A stretch of 64,000 bases of DNA, taken from Streptomyces cyanogenus. Lineage in GTDB: Bacteria; Actinomycetota; Actinomycetes; Streptomycetales; Streptomycetaceae. The notes under the pieces are model-generated. The model did not search any database. It worked only from the letters and a program-made list of their open reading frames with translations, and was not told the origin of the DNA. The DNA lies in the NCBI RefSeq assembly GCF_017526105.1, contig NZ_CP071839.1, positions 8,036,001 through 8,100,000 on the forward strand. The letters are read 5' to 3'. A program made the translations under genes and the position numbers. Within the stretch, counting starts at the first letter, position 1. The number at the start of each line of letters is the position of its first letter. Below are positions 45,528 to 53,900 of the stretch, piece after piece.

Positions 45528-45564
45528 GTGGCCTCCGGGGTGAGTGGGGCATCCCGGAGGCCAC
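45528..45564. terminator. Bidirectional terminator, 12-bp perfect stem
   Basis: GTGGCCTCCGGG and CCCGGAGGCCAC pair perfectly around a 13-nt loop, in the 61-nt gap between two convergent genes. It should stop transcription from both the GH5 and the beta-propeller gene. Confidence 0.85.
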
Positions 45565-45578
45565 GGTCCGGTGGAGCG

Positions 45579-46832
45579 TCAGCTGCCGCCGGGGCCGGTC
45601 CAGTCGGCCTGCACATGGCCGAGCCGGACCCGCTGCGGATGGTCGCCGACCGGGACCGACGTCACCTTCCGGCCGGTGGCGAAGTCGATCGCCGTCACCT
45701 GGTCGGCACCGCTCTCGGAGACGACGCAGTCCTTGCCGTCCCCGCTGACCGTCGCCCAGTACGGCTTGGACGTCGTCACCAGCGGCCCCTCCTGGAGCGA
45801 GGCGCGGTCGACCACGGTCGCGTAGTCGTCCATGGTGCCCGCGACGCACAGCTTGGTGCCCCCGGGGTTCATCGACAAGCCGTGGTGACGCGAGTCGTTG
45901 ACCCAGGTGGTGCGGTCCTCGCTGGTCGCCGGGTTCTTCGGCAGGGTCTTCATCCGGGTGATCCTGTCGGTGGCGACGTCGTACTCCAGGAAGCCGTTGA
46001 AGAACGACACCTGGAAGTACAGCTTGGACTCGTCGGGGGAGAACACGGCGGGGCGGACCGCGTCGGAGAAGTCCTTCAGCCCGAACGCGTCCAGCCGCTG
46101 CCGCATGTCGACGACCTTGACCTGCTTGTACGTCGTCGCGTCCACGACCGTGATGTGCCGGTCGCCCTTGGTCCAGTCCCAGCCCGGGGCGTCCAGGGCG
46201 GTGTTGACGTCACCGATGGACATGTTCCAGATGTACTTGCCGTCCTTGGTGAAGATGTTCTCGTGCGGCTTGTCGCCGGTCGCGAACGACCCCAGTTGCC
46301 TGCCGGTGACGATGTCGAGCACGTGCACGGTGTTCGCGGTCGAGGCGGAGACCGCCACCCGGGTCCCGTCCGGGGAGACCGCCATGTGGTCGGCCCGGTA
46401 ACCGGCCACCGGAAAGCGCCAGTTGACCTTTCCGTCGGCCAGGTCGATGGAGACGACGTCCGCGAAACTCGGCCGGGACACCACCACCGAGCGGCCGTCC
46501 GGGGTGGAGTACATGTCGTCGGCGAACTGGTCGTGACCCTCGCCGACGCTGTTGCGGATCGCCTGGAAGTAGATCCACTTGATCGGATCCGCGTTGATCT
46601 CCGCCATCCGCGCGTCCTTGTCGGGGATCACGTCGATCCGGCCGATCTTCGCGAAGTCGCCGGAGGAGCGGATGACATCGGCGGTGCCGTCCCAGTTGTT
46701 GCCGACGAACAGCACCTCGCGCAGCCCGTCGGGGGCGGCGGAGGCTGCGGAGGCGGCGGTCGCCGGGCCGGCGGCGGTCAGGGCGAGGGCTGCGGCCACG
46801 GAGCACAGGTGCCTGGTTCTGGAGGCAGGCAT
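45579..46832 (-). CDS. Secreted YVTN-type beta-propeller protein
   Basis: 417 residues from ATG 46832, preceded by GAGGAAAGAGAG. A signal peptide (MPASRTRHLCSVAAALALTA, Ala-rich cleavage region near residue 30) shows export. The mature part has repeated blade units: DMYSTPDGRSVVVS, HMAVSPDGTRVAVS, TVHVLDIVTGRQ, PAVFSPDESKLYFQ, GLSMNPGGTKLCVAG, YWATVSGDGKDCVVSESGAD and TAIDFATGRKV, typical of YVTN/lactonase-like propellers. No catalytic residues are assignable. It may bind a ligand or act as a lactonase-like enzyme. It is divergent from the TetR gene with a palindromic site between, and convergent with the GH5 gene. Confidence 0.88.
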   Translation of the reverse strand: MPASRTRHLCSVAAALALTAAGPATAASAASAAPDGLREVLFVGNNWDGTADVIRSSGDFAKIGRIDVIPDKDARMAEINADPIKWIYFQAIRNSVGEGHDQFADDMYSTPDGRSVVVSRPSFADVVSIDLADGKVNWRFPVAGYRADHMAVSPDGTRVAVSASTANTVHVLDIVTGRQLGSFATGDKPHENIFTKDGKYIWNMSIGDVNTALDAPGWDWTKGDRHITVVDATTYKQVKVVDMRQRLDAFGLKDFSDAVRPAVFSPDESKLYFQVSFFNGFLEYDVATDRITRMKTLPKNPATSEDRTTWVNDSRHHGLSMNPGGTKLCVAGTMDDYATVVDRASLQEGPLVTTSKPYWATVSGDGKDCVVSESGADQVTAIDFATGRKVTSVPVGDHPQRVRLGHVQADWTGPGGS

Positions 46833-46872
46833 GACGGCTCTCTTTCCTCGGGGGAATCTGAACACAAGCGCA

Positions 46873-46899
46873 TTCACAGTGAACTTACTGAAAAGTAAG
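46873..46899. promoter_or_regulatory. Predicted TetR operator pair between beta-propeller and TetR genes
   Basis: TTCAC-A-GTGAA (46873-46883) is followed at once by CTTACT-GAAA-AGTAAG (46884-46899); both are perfect palindromes in an AT-rich stretch. The second recurs at the GH5 gene. The position, 41 nt upstream of the propeller start and 71 nt before the TetR start, suits divergent repression. Confidence 0.65.
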
Positions 46900-46970
46900 G
46901 AGGGGGCGGCCTTCTCGACAAGATGTGTGCACGACAAGATTGGGGTTCGGTGGACGACGGAGGGGGACGC

Positions 46971-47633
46971 GTGGGGGGCAGGCTCAGAGCGCCGACGGGA
47001 CGGTACGGCGGCCGGTCCGCCGAGGAACGGCAGGCCGAGCGGCGCCGCCGCTTCCTCGACGCGGCCCTGCGCCTGTTCGGCGACACCCCCGGCTACCGGG
47101 GCACCACGGTCGCCGCGCTCAGCCAGGCCGCGGGCCTGTCCACCCGCCAGTTCTACGAGGAGTTCCGCACCCTGGAGGACGTCCTCGCCGCGCTGCACCT
47201 GGAGGTCAACGGCTGGGCCGAACAGGCCGTCCTGGCCGCCCTCGCCACCGCGGACGGCCTGCCGCTGGCCGAGCGCGCCACCGTGCTCTTCCGTGCCTAC
47301 GCCCGCGACGTCACCTGCGACCCGCGCCGCATCCGCATCGCGTTCGTGGAGATCATCGGGGTCAGTCCGCGCCTGGAGGAGCAGCGGCTGGCCCGCCGCG
47401 CCCGCTGGGTCGACCTCATCCGCGCCGAGGCGGACGCGGCCGTGGCCCGCGGCGAGGCGGCGCCGCGCGACTACCGCCTCGCGGCGACGGCCTTCATCGG
47501 CAGCGTCAACGGCCTGCTGCACGACTGGACCGCCGGCTGGGTGGACGCCACGCTCGACGAGGTGGTGGACGAGCTGGTCCGGCTGCTGCTGGGGATGCTC
47601 CGGCCGGAGGGCTGGCGACCCGGGCACCCCTGA
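46971..47633 (+). CDS. TetR-family transcriptional regulator
   Basis: 220 residues from GTG 46971, chosen because GGAGGGG lies 5 nt upstream; the longer frame from ATG 46923 has no ribosome binding site. The N-terminal helix-turn-helix domain reads RRRRFLDAALRLFGDTPGYRGTTVAALSQAAGLSTRQFYEEFRTLEDVL, a canonical TetR DNA-binding unit. The C-terminal helical domain should bind a ligand and dimerise; the ligand is unknown. It is divergent from the beta-propeller gene, with two palindromes between. The adjacent alcohol dehydrogenase gene lies 109 nt downstream on the same strand and may also be regulated. Confidence 0.92.
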   Translation: MGGRLRAPTGRYGGRSAEERQAERRRRFLDAALRLFGDTPGYRGTTVAALSQAAGLSTRQFYEEFRTLEDVLAALHLEVNGWAEQAVLAALATADGLPLAERATVLFRAYARDVTCDPRRIRIAFVEIIGVSPRLEEQRLARRARWVDLIRAEADAAVARGEAAPRDYRLAATAFIGSVNGLLHDWTAGWVDATLDEVVDELVRLLLGMLRPEGWRPGHP

Positions 47634-47742
47634 CCGGGACCGCCCAGGTCGGCGCGGGGGCGTCCGGGTTCGGCGCGCGGGATCGGGCCGGAGCTGGTCT
47701 GCTGGTGCGGGGGACCGTCGTACCCGTACTCCGGAGAGACCC

Positions 47743-48768
47743 ATGAGTACCTATCGAGTCGCGCAGGTGATCGAGCCAGGCGGCACCTTCGAGCTGGTCG
47801 AGCGCGAGGTGCCGCGACCGGGACCCGGCCACGTGCGGATCGCCGTCGAGGCGTGCGGGGTCTGCCACAGCGACGCCCTCTTCGTGAGCGGCGCGCTACC
47901 CGGCGTGTCCTTCCCGGAGGTCCCCGGGCACGAGATCGCCGGGCGCCTGGAGGAACTGGGCGAGGGAGTGGGGGAGCGCGGCTGGCAGGTCGGCGACCGG
48001 GTGGCCGTGGGCTGGTTCGGCGGCAGCTGCGGCCACTGCACGCCCTGCCGCGAGGGCGACTTCATCGTGTGCCGGACCCTCAAGGTGCCGGGCTGGGCCT
48101 ACGACGGCGGCTTCGGCGAGAAGGTGATCGCACCCGCCGACGCGCTCGCCCGCATCCCCGAAGGACTGGCCGCGAACGACGCCGGACCGATGGCCTGCGC
48201 GGGCGTCACCACGTTCAACGGTCTGCGGCGCAGTTCCGCCCGGCCCGGGGACCTGGTCGCGGTGCTCGGGCTCGGCGGTCTGGGGCACCTCGGTGTCCAG
48301 TACGCGGTCGCGATGGGCTTCGAGACGGTCGGCATCGCCCGGGGCCCGGAGAAGGCGTACTTCGCCCAGCAGCTCGGCGCCCACCACTACGTCGACAGCA
48401 GCTCCGGCACCCCGGTCGCCGAGGCGCTGCAGTCCCTCGGCGGCGCCAGGGTCGTACTGGCCACCGCCGGGAACTCCGAGGCCATCACCGCCACCGCGGA
48501 CGGCCTGGCCCACCGCGGCGAACTGGTGGCCATCGGCGCGGACACCACGCCGCTCGGCATCAGCCCGGCCCAACTGCTCATGACCGGCCGGGTGGTGCGC
48601 GGGCACCCGTCCGGCACCTCGCAGGACGTGGAGGACACCATGGCGTTCAGCGTCCTGCACGGCATCCGCCCGATGACCGAGACGGTCCCGCTGGAGCAGG
48701 CCGGAGAGGCGTACGACAAGATGCTCTCCGGCGCCGCCCGCTTCCGGATGGTGCTCACCATGGGCTGA
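47743..48768 (+). CDS. Zinc-dependent alcohol dehydrogenase (MDR family)
   Basis: 341 residues. The catalytic zinc ligands are CGVCHSD and GHEIAG. The structural zinc loop has CGHCTPCREGDFIVC with four Cys. The Rossmann motif is VLGLGGLGHLG. This is the AdhA/CAD-like branch that oxidises primary alcohols or reduces aldehydes with NAD(P)H. ATG 47743 has GGAGAG 5 nt upstream; the longer open frame before it has no family similarity. It follows the TetR gene by 109 nt and has no other operon partner. The physiological substrate is unknown. Confidence 0.92.
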   Translation: MSTYRVAQVIEPGGTFELVEREVPRPGPGHVRIAVEACGVCHSDALFVSGALPGVSFPEVPGHEIAGRLEELGEGVGERGWQVGDRVAVGWFGGSCGHCTPCREGDFIVCRTLKVPGWAYDGGFGEKVIAPADALARIPEGLAANDAGPMACAGVTTFNGLRRSSARPGDLVAVLGLGGLGHLGVQYAVAMGFETVGIARGPEKAYFAQQLGAHHYVDSSSGTPVAEALQSLGGARVVLATAGNSEAITATADGLAHRGELVAIGADTTPLGISPAQLLMTGRVVRGHPSGTSQDVEDTMAFSVLHGIRPMTETVPLEQAGEAYDKMLSGAARFRMVLTMG

Positions 48769-48858
48769 CACCCGGGGCCGCCCCACGGCCCGCGCCCGCC
48801 TGCCGAGCGAGCAACGGCGGCGCCGACCGCAAGTGGTCCCGGACCTGACGGACCCGCG

Positions 48859-49191
48859 CTAGGCGGCGGACACCACCAGGACCGCCGCCGCCAGCAGTGC
48901 GCACCCCAGCACGCAGCAGGCCAGCAGCCTTCCGCGCAGCGCCCGGTACCGCGCCTCGTACACCTGCCGCAGCTCCTCCGCCCGCTCGGCCGTGCGGTGC
49001 CACGACAGGCGGGCCAGCGCCAGGTACTCCGCCTCGAACTGCCGCTCCACGTCCTGCCGTTGGCTGTCGGTGAGCCAGCCCAGCCGGGAGCTGAGGCGCG
49101 CCGCGGCGGTACGGCCCTCCTCCCGCGCGGCGGCCAGCAGCAGGTGTCCCTCGATCTGCCGGACGAGATCCCGTTCGTCGCGGTCCGTCAC
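48859..49191 (-). CDS. Small membrane protein coupled to second ctaD
   Basis: 110 residues from a GTG overlapping the ctaD stop (GTGA). A charged, helical N-terminal part (RDERDLVRQIEGHLLLAAAREEG and onward), rich in Arg/Glu and possibly coiled coil, is followed by one C-terminal membrane helix (~88-107, CCVLGCALLAAAVLVV). Not recognised as any oxidase subunit. It occupies the same place that ctaF occupies behind the first ctaD, so it may be an accessory or substitute subunit (inference). The 90-nt gap to the convergent alcohol dehydrogenase has no clear terminator. Confidence 0.75.
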   Translation of the reverse strand: MTDRDERDLVRQIEGHLLLAAAREEGRTAAARLSSRLGWLTDSQRQDVERQFEAEYLALARLSWHRTAERAEELRQVYEARYRALRGRLLACCVLGCALLAAAVLVVSAA

Positions 49192-50807
49192 GGTGCGGTC
49201 AGCTCCCGTTCCCGTACGTCCGGGTGGTGCAGGTCGAACGCCGGGGACTCGCTGCGGATCCGCGGCAGGGTGAGGAAGTTGTGCCGCGGCGGCGGGCAGG
49301 AGGTCGCCCACTCCAGCGAGCGGCCGTAGCCCCACGGGTCGTCCACGCCGACCGGCTTGCCGTACCTGGCCGTCTTCCACACGTTGTAGAGGAAGGGGAG
49401 CAGGGACGCGCCGAGCAGGAACGAGAACACCGAGGAGACCGTGTTGAGCGTGGCGAACCCCTCCGCCGCGAGGTAGTCGGGAATCCGGCGCTGCATGCCC
49501 TCGGCGCCCAGCCAGTGCTGGACCAGGAAGGTGCCGTGGAAACCGGTGAACAGCGTCCAGAAGGTGATCTTGCCGAGGCGCTCGTCCAGCATCTTGCCGG
49601 TCATCTTCGGCCACCAGAAGTGGAAGCCGGCGAACATCGCGAACACGACCGTGCCGAAGACCACGTAGTGGAAGTGCGCCACCACGAAGTACGAGTCGGA
49701 GACGTGGAAGTCGAGCGGCGGGGAGGCGAGCATGACGCCGGTGAGCCCGCCGAAGACGAAGGTGACGAGGAACCCCATGACCCAGAGCATCGGCGTCTCG
49801 AAAGAGAGACTTCCCCTCCACATCGTGCCGATCCAGTTGAAGAACTTCACACCGGTCGGCACCGCGATCAGGAACGTCATGAAGGAGAAGAACGGCAGCA
49901 GCACCCCGCCGGTGACGTACATGTGGTGGGCCCACACCGTCACGGACAGCCCCGCGATCGCGATGGTCGCGGCGATCAGGCCCATGTAGCCGAACATCGG
50001 CTTACGGGAGAACACCGGGATGACTTCGCTGATGATGCCGAAGAACGGCAGGGCGATGATGTACACCTCGGGGTGGCCGAAGAACCAGAAGAGGTGTTGC
50101 CACAGCAGGGCTCCGCCGTTCGCCGCGTCGAAGACGTGGGAGCCGAACTTGCGGTCCGCCTCCAGGGCGAACAGCGCGGCCGCCAGGACCGGGAAGGCGA
50201 GCAGGACCAGCACGGCGGTCAGCAGCACGTTCCACACGAAGATCGGCATGCGGAACATGGTCATGCCCGGGGCACGCATGCAGATGATCGTGGTGATGAA
50301 GTTGACCGCGCCGAGGATGGTGCCGAAGCCGGAGAAGGCCAGACCCATGATCCACATGTCGGCGCCCAGGCCCGGGCTGCGGACCGCGTCCGACAGCGGG
50401 GAGTAGGCGAACCAGCCGAAGTCCGCCGCACCCTCCGGGGTGAGGAAGCCGCCGACGGCGATGGTCGAGCCGAACAGGTACAGCCAGTAGGCGAACATGT
50501 TCAGCCGCGGGAACGCCACGTCGGGCGCGCCGATCTGCAGCGGCATGATCCAGTTCGTGAAACCGGCGAACAGCGGCGTCGCGAACATCAGCAGCATGAT
50601 CGTGCCGTGCATCGTGAACGCCTGGTTGAACTGCTCGTTCGTCATGAACTGCAGGCCCGGGCGGGCCAGCTCGGCGCGCATCAGCAGCGCCATCACGCCG
50701 CCGATCAGGAAGAACGCGAACGCGGTGACCAAGTAGAGCGTTCCGATCGTCTTGTGGTCGGTGCTGGTGAGCCACTGCACGGCCCTGCTGTCTCTGATCC
50801 TCTTCAC
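49188..50807 (-). CDS. ctaD: Cytochrome c oxidase subunit I (second paralogue)
   Basis: 539 residues from GTG 50807 (MKRIRDSRAVQWLTSTDHK); a longer frame to 50921 would overlap the sigma factor start and lacks similarity. Oxidase landmarks: HGTIMLLMFATP, WQHLFWFFGHPEVYI, WAHHMYVTG and VAHFHYVVFGTVVFAMFAG, giving haem and CuB ligands and the cross-linked Tyr. It is very similar to the paralogue at 30-31.8 kb, including the C-terminal SCPPPRHNF and RIRSESPAFDLHHP. No ctaC, ctaE or ctaF is adjacent. It is probably a condition-specific alternative to the main oxidase subunit. Confidence 0.95.
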   Translation of the reverse strand: MKRIRDSRAVQWLTSTDHKTIGTLYLVTAFAFFLIGGVMALLMRAELARPGLQFMTNEQFNQAFTMHGTIMLLMFATPLFAGFTNWIMPLQIGAPDVAFPRLNMFAYWLYLFGSTIAVGGFLTPEGAADFGWFAYSPLSDAVRSPGLGADMWIMGLAFSGFGTILGAVNFITTIICMRAPGMTMFRMPIFVWNVLLTAVLVLLAFPVLAAALFALEADRKFGSHVFDAANGGALLWQHLFWFFGHPEVYIIALPFFGIISEVIPVFSRKPMFGYMGLIAATIAIAGLSVTVWAHHMYVTGGVLLPFFSFMTFLIAVPTGVKFFNWIGTMWRGSLSFETPMLWVMGFLVTFVFGGLTGVMLASPPLDFHVSDSYFVVAHFHYVVFGTVVFAMFAGFHFWWPKMTGKMLDERLGKITFWTLFTGFHGTFLVQHWLGAEGMQRRIPDYLAAEGFATLNTVSSVFSFLLGASLLPFLYNVWKTARYGKPVGVDDPWGYGRSLEWATSCPPPRHNFLTLPRIRSESPAFDLHHPDVRERELTAP

Positions 50808-50913
50808 ACCCCGCCTGTGTCCGCACCCGGCCCGCGGGTCACACTCGGACGACGCGAGGAGCATCACGGGAGAAGGGTGTGACGATCCGGGGGGTGCCGG
50901 ACACGAACCGAGC

Positions 50914-51828
50914 ATGAGCAACGACGAGATCTTCGCCGCTGCCTATCGCGAGCACTACTGGGCGGTCAGCCGCTATGTCGCGAGGCGACTTCAGGGGCGG
51001 GCCGACGAGGTGGAGGAAGTGGTGGCGGAGGTGTTCACGGTCGCCTGGCGGCGCCGGGCGGACCTGCCGGCCGCGCCGCTGCCCTGGCTGTACGGGGTGG
51101 CCCGCAACTGCCTGGCCAACGCGGTACGCGGCTACGGGCGGCGGCGCCGGCTGGTGGACCGGCTCGGCAACGACGAGGCCGCGCACGGCCGGCACATCGC
51201 GGCCGGCCCCGGCACGGAGGCGCCGGGCGCCTGGGTGCACGAGGCACTGGACCGGCTCTCCCCGGGCGACCAGGAGATCCTGCGCCTCGCCGCCTGGGAG
51301 GAACTCGGCGCCGAGGAGATCGCGGTCGCCCTCGGCTGCGGCCGCCGCGCGGCGACGATGCGCCTCCACCGCGCCCGCCACCGCCTGCGCACGGAAATAG
51401 CCCGCCTGCGCCCTACGCCGCCGCCGGCCGGCGCGCCCGGCGGGCCCGTGGGGGGTGCTGTGGCGCCTTCGCCCGATGCACCGACCGAGCCGGGTCCGAG
51501 GTCCGCGGCACCGTCGGCCGGTGAGTCGGCCGAGCCCGGGTGGGGGTCGCAGGAGCCATCGAGCCGTACGTCCCCGAAGGCCGGTCCCGGGCCCTCGGCG
51601 CCCACGGCCGCATCCCTGACCGTGCGGGCGTCCGGCGCGGGCCCCCGGCCGGCCGGCCCTGCCCGCACCGGTGCCCCGGCCGCCGACGGTGGAGCCGATC
51701 GCGTACGGCGGTCCGCCGAAGCCGACCGCTCCGAGGCCGGGCCGTCCTCCGACGGCCCCCGGCGGCCGGCCTCTCCCCCCGTGCCCACCGCCCACGCATG
51801 CCTGCGCAAGGACCACCGACATGCCTGA
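50914..51828 (+). CDS. ECF-type sigma factor with long disordered C-terminal tail
   Basis: 304 residues. Region 2 (FAAAYREHYWAVSRYVARRLQGRADEVEEVVAEVFTVAWRR) and region 4 (LDRLSPGDQEILRLAAWEELGAEEIAVALGCGRRAATMRLHRAR) are clear over the first ~165 residues. The remaining ~135 residues are Pro/Ala/Gly/Ser-rich and low in complexity, unusual for an ECF factor. The stop overlaps the downstream gene by 8 nt, a typical arrangement for a sigma factor and its membrane partner. It is divergent from the second ctaD, so it could regulate that gene or itself. Confidence 0.9.
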   Translation: MSNDEIFAAAYREHYWAVSRYVARRLQGRADEVEEVVAEVFTVAWRRRADLPAAPLPWLYGVARNCLANAVRGYGRRRRLVDRLGNDEAAHGRHIAAGPGTEAPGAWVHEALDRLSPGDQEILRLAAWEELGAEEIAVALGCGRRAATMRLHRARHRLRTEIARLRPTPPPAGAPGGPVGGAVAPSPDAPTEPGPRSAAPSAGESAEPGWGSQEPSSRTSPKAGPGPSAPTAASLTVRASGAGPRPAGPARTGAPAADGGADRVRRSAEADRSEAGPSSDGPRRPASPPVPTAHACLRKDHRHA

Positions 51829-52801
51829 CGAACTCGACCTTCTCCGACGTGCCGATCCGGTTCCCGTGGACGGCCCCCACTTCGGGGACGGACCGCTGGA
51901 CCACCGGGCCGAGATGCGGCTGGAGCGGCTGTTGCAGGAGGCGCGGCCGGCGCGCCGTACCCCCCGGTCCCGGCTGCTGTGGGGGTTGGCCGCCACCGGG
52001 GTCGTCGTGGCGACCGCGGTGGCCGCGCTGCTCGGTGGGCCGAGCACACAGCCCGCTCTCGCCGCACCCCGGCCGCTGGCCGTCCGCGCCCACTCCACCC
52101 CCGTACCGCTGACCCAGCTGGCCGAACTGGCCGATACCGCCGCGACAACCGGATCGCCACGGCTGCGCAAGGGCACCCACGTGCAGACGTGGAGCCTCGG
52201 CATGACGGACGGGAAGCCACCCGTCACCCTGCCCGAGGAGCGTGTCGTGCGCTGGCGGGCGGACGACAGCCACACCGAGCTGGTCGTGGCCACCGACCCG
52301 CGCCGTCCCGGCCGCCCGGTCCTCACCGACGAGGACGGCGACCCCGGCCTGGTGGCCGACGGCCATGTCCTGAGCCGGACCACGTACCCGCCCAGCTGGA
52401 GCGACGCCCCGCCGGAGGCATCCCCGCCGCACACGCCGGCCGCCCTGCGCGCCTACCTCGCCGAAACCGTCCGCACCGACTCCCTGAAGACCCCCGAACT
52501 CCTCGACGCAACAGCGGAGTTGCTGGACCACTGGACCCTCGGCGCCCGCGAGTCCGCAGCCCTGGTCCGGATCCTCGCGGACGCGAAGGGGCTGCGGCCC
52601 GCGGGACAGGTGACGGACCGCCTCGGCCGCCCCGGGCAGGCGTACGTGTACGGGGGAGAGGGCGGAGGCGGCCGGCGGATGCTGATCCTCGACGCGCGCA
52701 CCGGTGCCGTCCTCGGCCTGGAGACCACCTTCACCCGCGACGCGCCCGCCTACGGAGTGAAGGCCGGGGACGTCATGGAGTACAGCGCCTGGATGCGCTG
52801 A
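51821..52801 (+). CDS. Membrane protein of the CU044_5270 type, likely sigma factor partner
   Basis: 326 residues from ATG 51821, overlapping the sigma gene by 8 nt. A cytoplasmic N-terminus of about 47 residues (MPDELDLLRRADPV, Arg-rich) is followed by one membrane helix (LLWGLAATGVVVATAVAALL) and a large extracytoplasmic domain. Short cytoplasmic domain plus one helix plus outer domain is the layout of membrane anti-sigma factors, although no zinc-binding HxxxCxxC is present. It resembles the CU044_5270 family often found beside such sigma factors (from memory). It probably senses envelope conditions and controls the sigma factor (inference). Confidence 0.75.
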   Translation: MPDELDLLRRADPVPVDGPHFGDGPLDHRAEMRLERLLQEARPARRTPRSRLLWGLAATGVVVATAVAALLGGPSTQPALAAPRPLAVRAHSTPVPLTQLAELADTAATTGSPRLRKGTHVQTWSLGMTDGKPPVTLPEERVVRWRADDSHTELVVATDPRRPGRPVLTDEDGDPGLVADGHVLSRTTYPPSWSDAPPEASPPHTPAALRAYLAETVRTDSLKTPELLDATAELLDHWTLGARESAALVRILADAKGLRPAGQVTDRLGRPGQAYVYGGEGGGGRRMLILDARTGAVLGLETTFTRDAPAYGVKAGDVMEYSAWMR

Positions 52802-52814
52802 CCCGCGCCGCCCG

Positions 52815-53663
52815 TCACACCCCGAGCTGCCGGGCGGCGGCCGTCACGGTCTGCTCCAGCAGCGTGGCGATCGTCATCGGACCGACTCCGCCCGGCACCG
52901 GGGTGATCAGCGAGGCCCGCTCCACGGCCGAGTCGAAGTCGACGTCGCCGACGTTCCCCGGGTTGTAGCCCGCGTCGACGACGACCGCGCCCGGCTTGAC
53001 GTCCTGCCCGCGGATCAGCCGCGGCCGGCCCACCGCGGCCACGACGATGTCGGCCTCGCGCACCGCCGCGGAAAGGTCCCGGGTGCGCGAGTGGCAGTAC
53101 GTCACGGTCGCGTCCCGGGCCAGCAGCAGCATGCCCACCGGCTTGCCGAGGATCGCGCTGCGGCCCACCACCACGGCCCGCTTCCCGGCCGGGTCGACAC
53201 CGTACTCGTCCAGCAGCCGCACGATGCCGCCCGGCGTGCAGGAGACGAAGCCCGGCAGCCCGAAGCTCATCGTGGCGAACGAGGCGAAGGTGACGCCGTC
53301 CACGTCCTTCTCCGGCGCGATCGCCTCGAACGCGGCCCGCTCGTCGACGTGGTCGCCCACCGGGTGCTGGAGCAGAATCCCGTGCACCTCCGGGTCTGCC
53401 GACAACTCCCGCAGCGTACCGACCAGTTCGCCGGTCGTGGTGCTCGCGGGCAGCGCCACGTGCCGGGACTCGATCCCGGCCTCGCGGCAGCGGTTCTGCT
53501 TCATCCGGACGTACGTCACCGACGCCGGGTCCTCCCCGACGAGCACGGTCGCGAGACACGGTGCGGTACCGGTGCGCTCGGTGACGCGGGCGGCCTTCTC
53601 CGCGGTGTCCTCGACGATGCGGCGGGCGAGCGCGGTGCCGTCCATCAACCGGGCCTGGGTCAT
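52815..53663 (-). CDS. folD: Bifunctional methylenetetrahydrofolate dehydrogenase/cyclohydrolase
   Basis: 282 residues from ATG 53663 with AGGAG 8 nt upstream. FolD signatures: YVRMKQNRC (catalytic Lys), GILLQHPVG, CTPGGIVRLL and VVVGRSAILGKPVGMLLL (NADP-binding region), ending with PVPGGVGPMTIATLLEQT. It interconverts 5,10-methylene-, methenyl- and 10-formyl-tetrahydrofolate in the cytosol, feeding purine and formyl-Met synthesis. Monocistronic; its stop lies 13 nt from the convergent sigma-partner gene. The 237-nt upstream spacer has no obvious riboswitch. Confidence 0.96.
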   Translation of the reverse strand: MTQARLMDGTALARRIVEDTAEKAARVTERTGTAPCLATVLVGEDPASVTYVRMKQNRCREAGIESRHVALPASTTTGELVGTLRELSADPEVHGILLQHPVGDHVDERAAFEAIAPEKDVDGVTFASFATMSFGLPGFVSCTPGGIVRLLDEYGVDPAGKRAVVVGRSAILGKPVGMLLLARDATVTYCHSRTRDLSAAVREADIVVAAVGRPRLIRGQDVKPGAVVVDAGYNPGNVGDVDFDSAVERASLITPVPGGVGPMTIATLLEQTVTAAARQLGV

Positions 53664-53900
53664 GCTGCACACTCCTGAGCTGGATCGACTCTCCTCGCCC
53701 AGGCGCGCGGCAACCACCACGGACCGCTCCCCGGTGGTACTCCACCTCAGCGCCAGTCACGGCCCGCGTACAGCGTAACCGAGAGCGTCTACGGCCTTCC
53801 GACCCCCGGCCGGGAGCGCGTTCCCCCGGGTCCAGGCCGGACGTGCGGCGACCTGGACCGGTCCGATACTCCTTCCGGCGCCTGCCGTGCCCGACCGGCC

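Noticed and set aside
46923..46970. ATG 46923 as start of the TetR gene.
   Set aside because: There is no Shine-Dalgarno before it, whereas GTG 46971 has GGAGGGG at proper spacing and leaves the whole helix-turn-helix intact.
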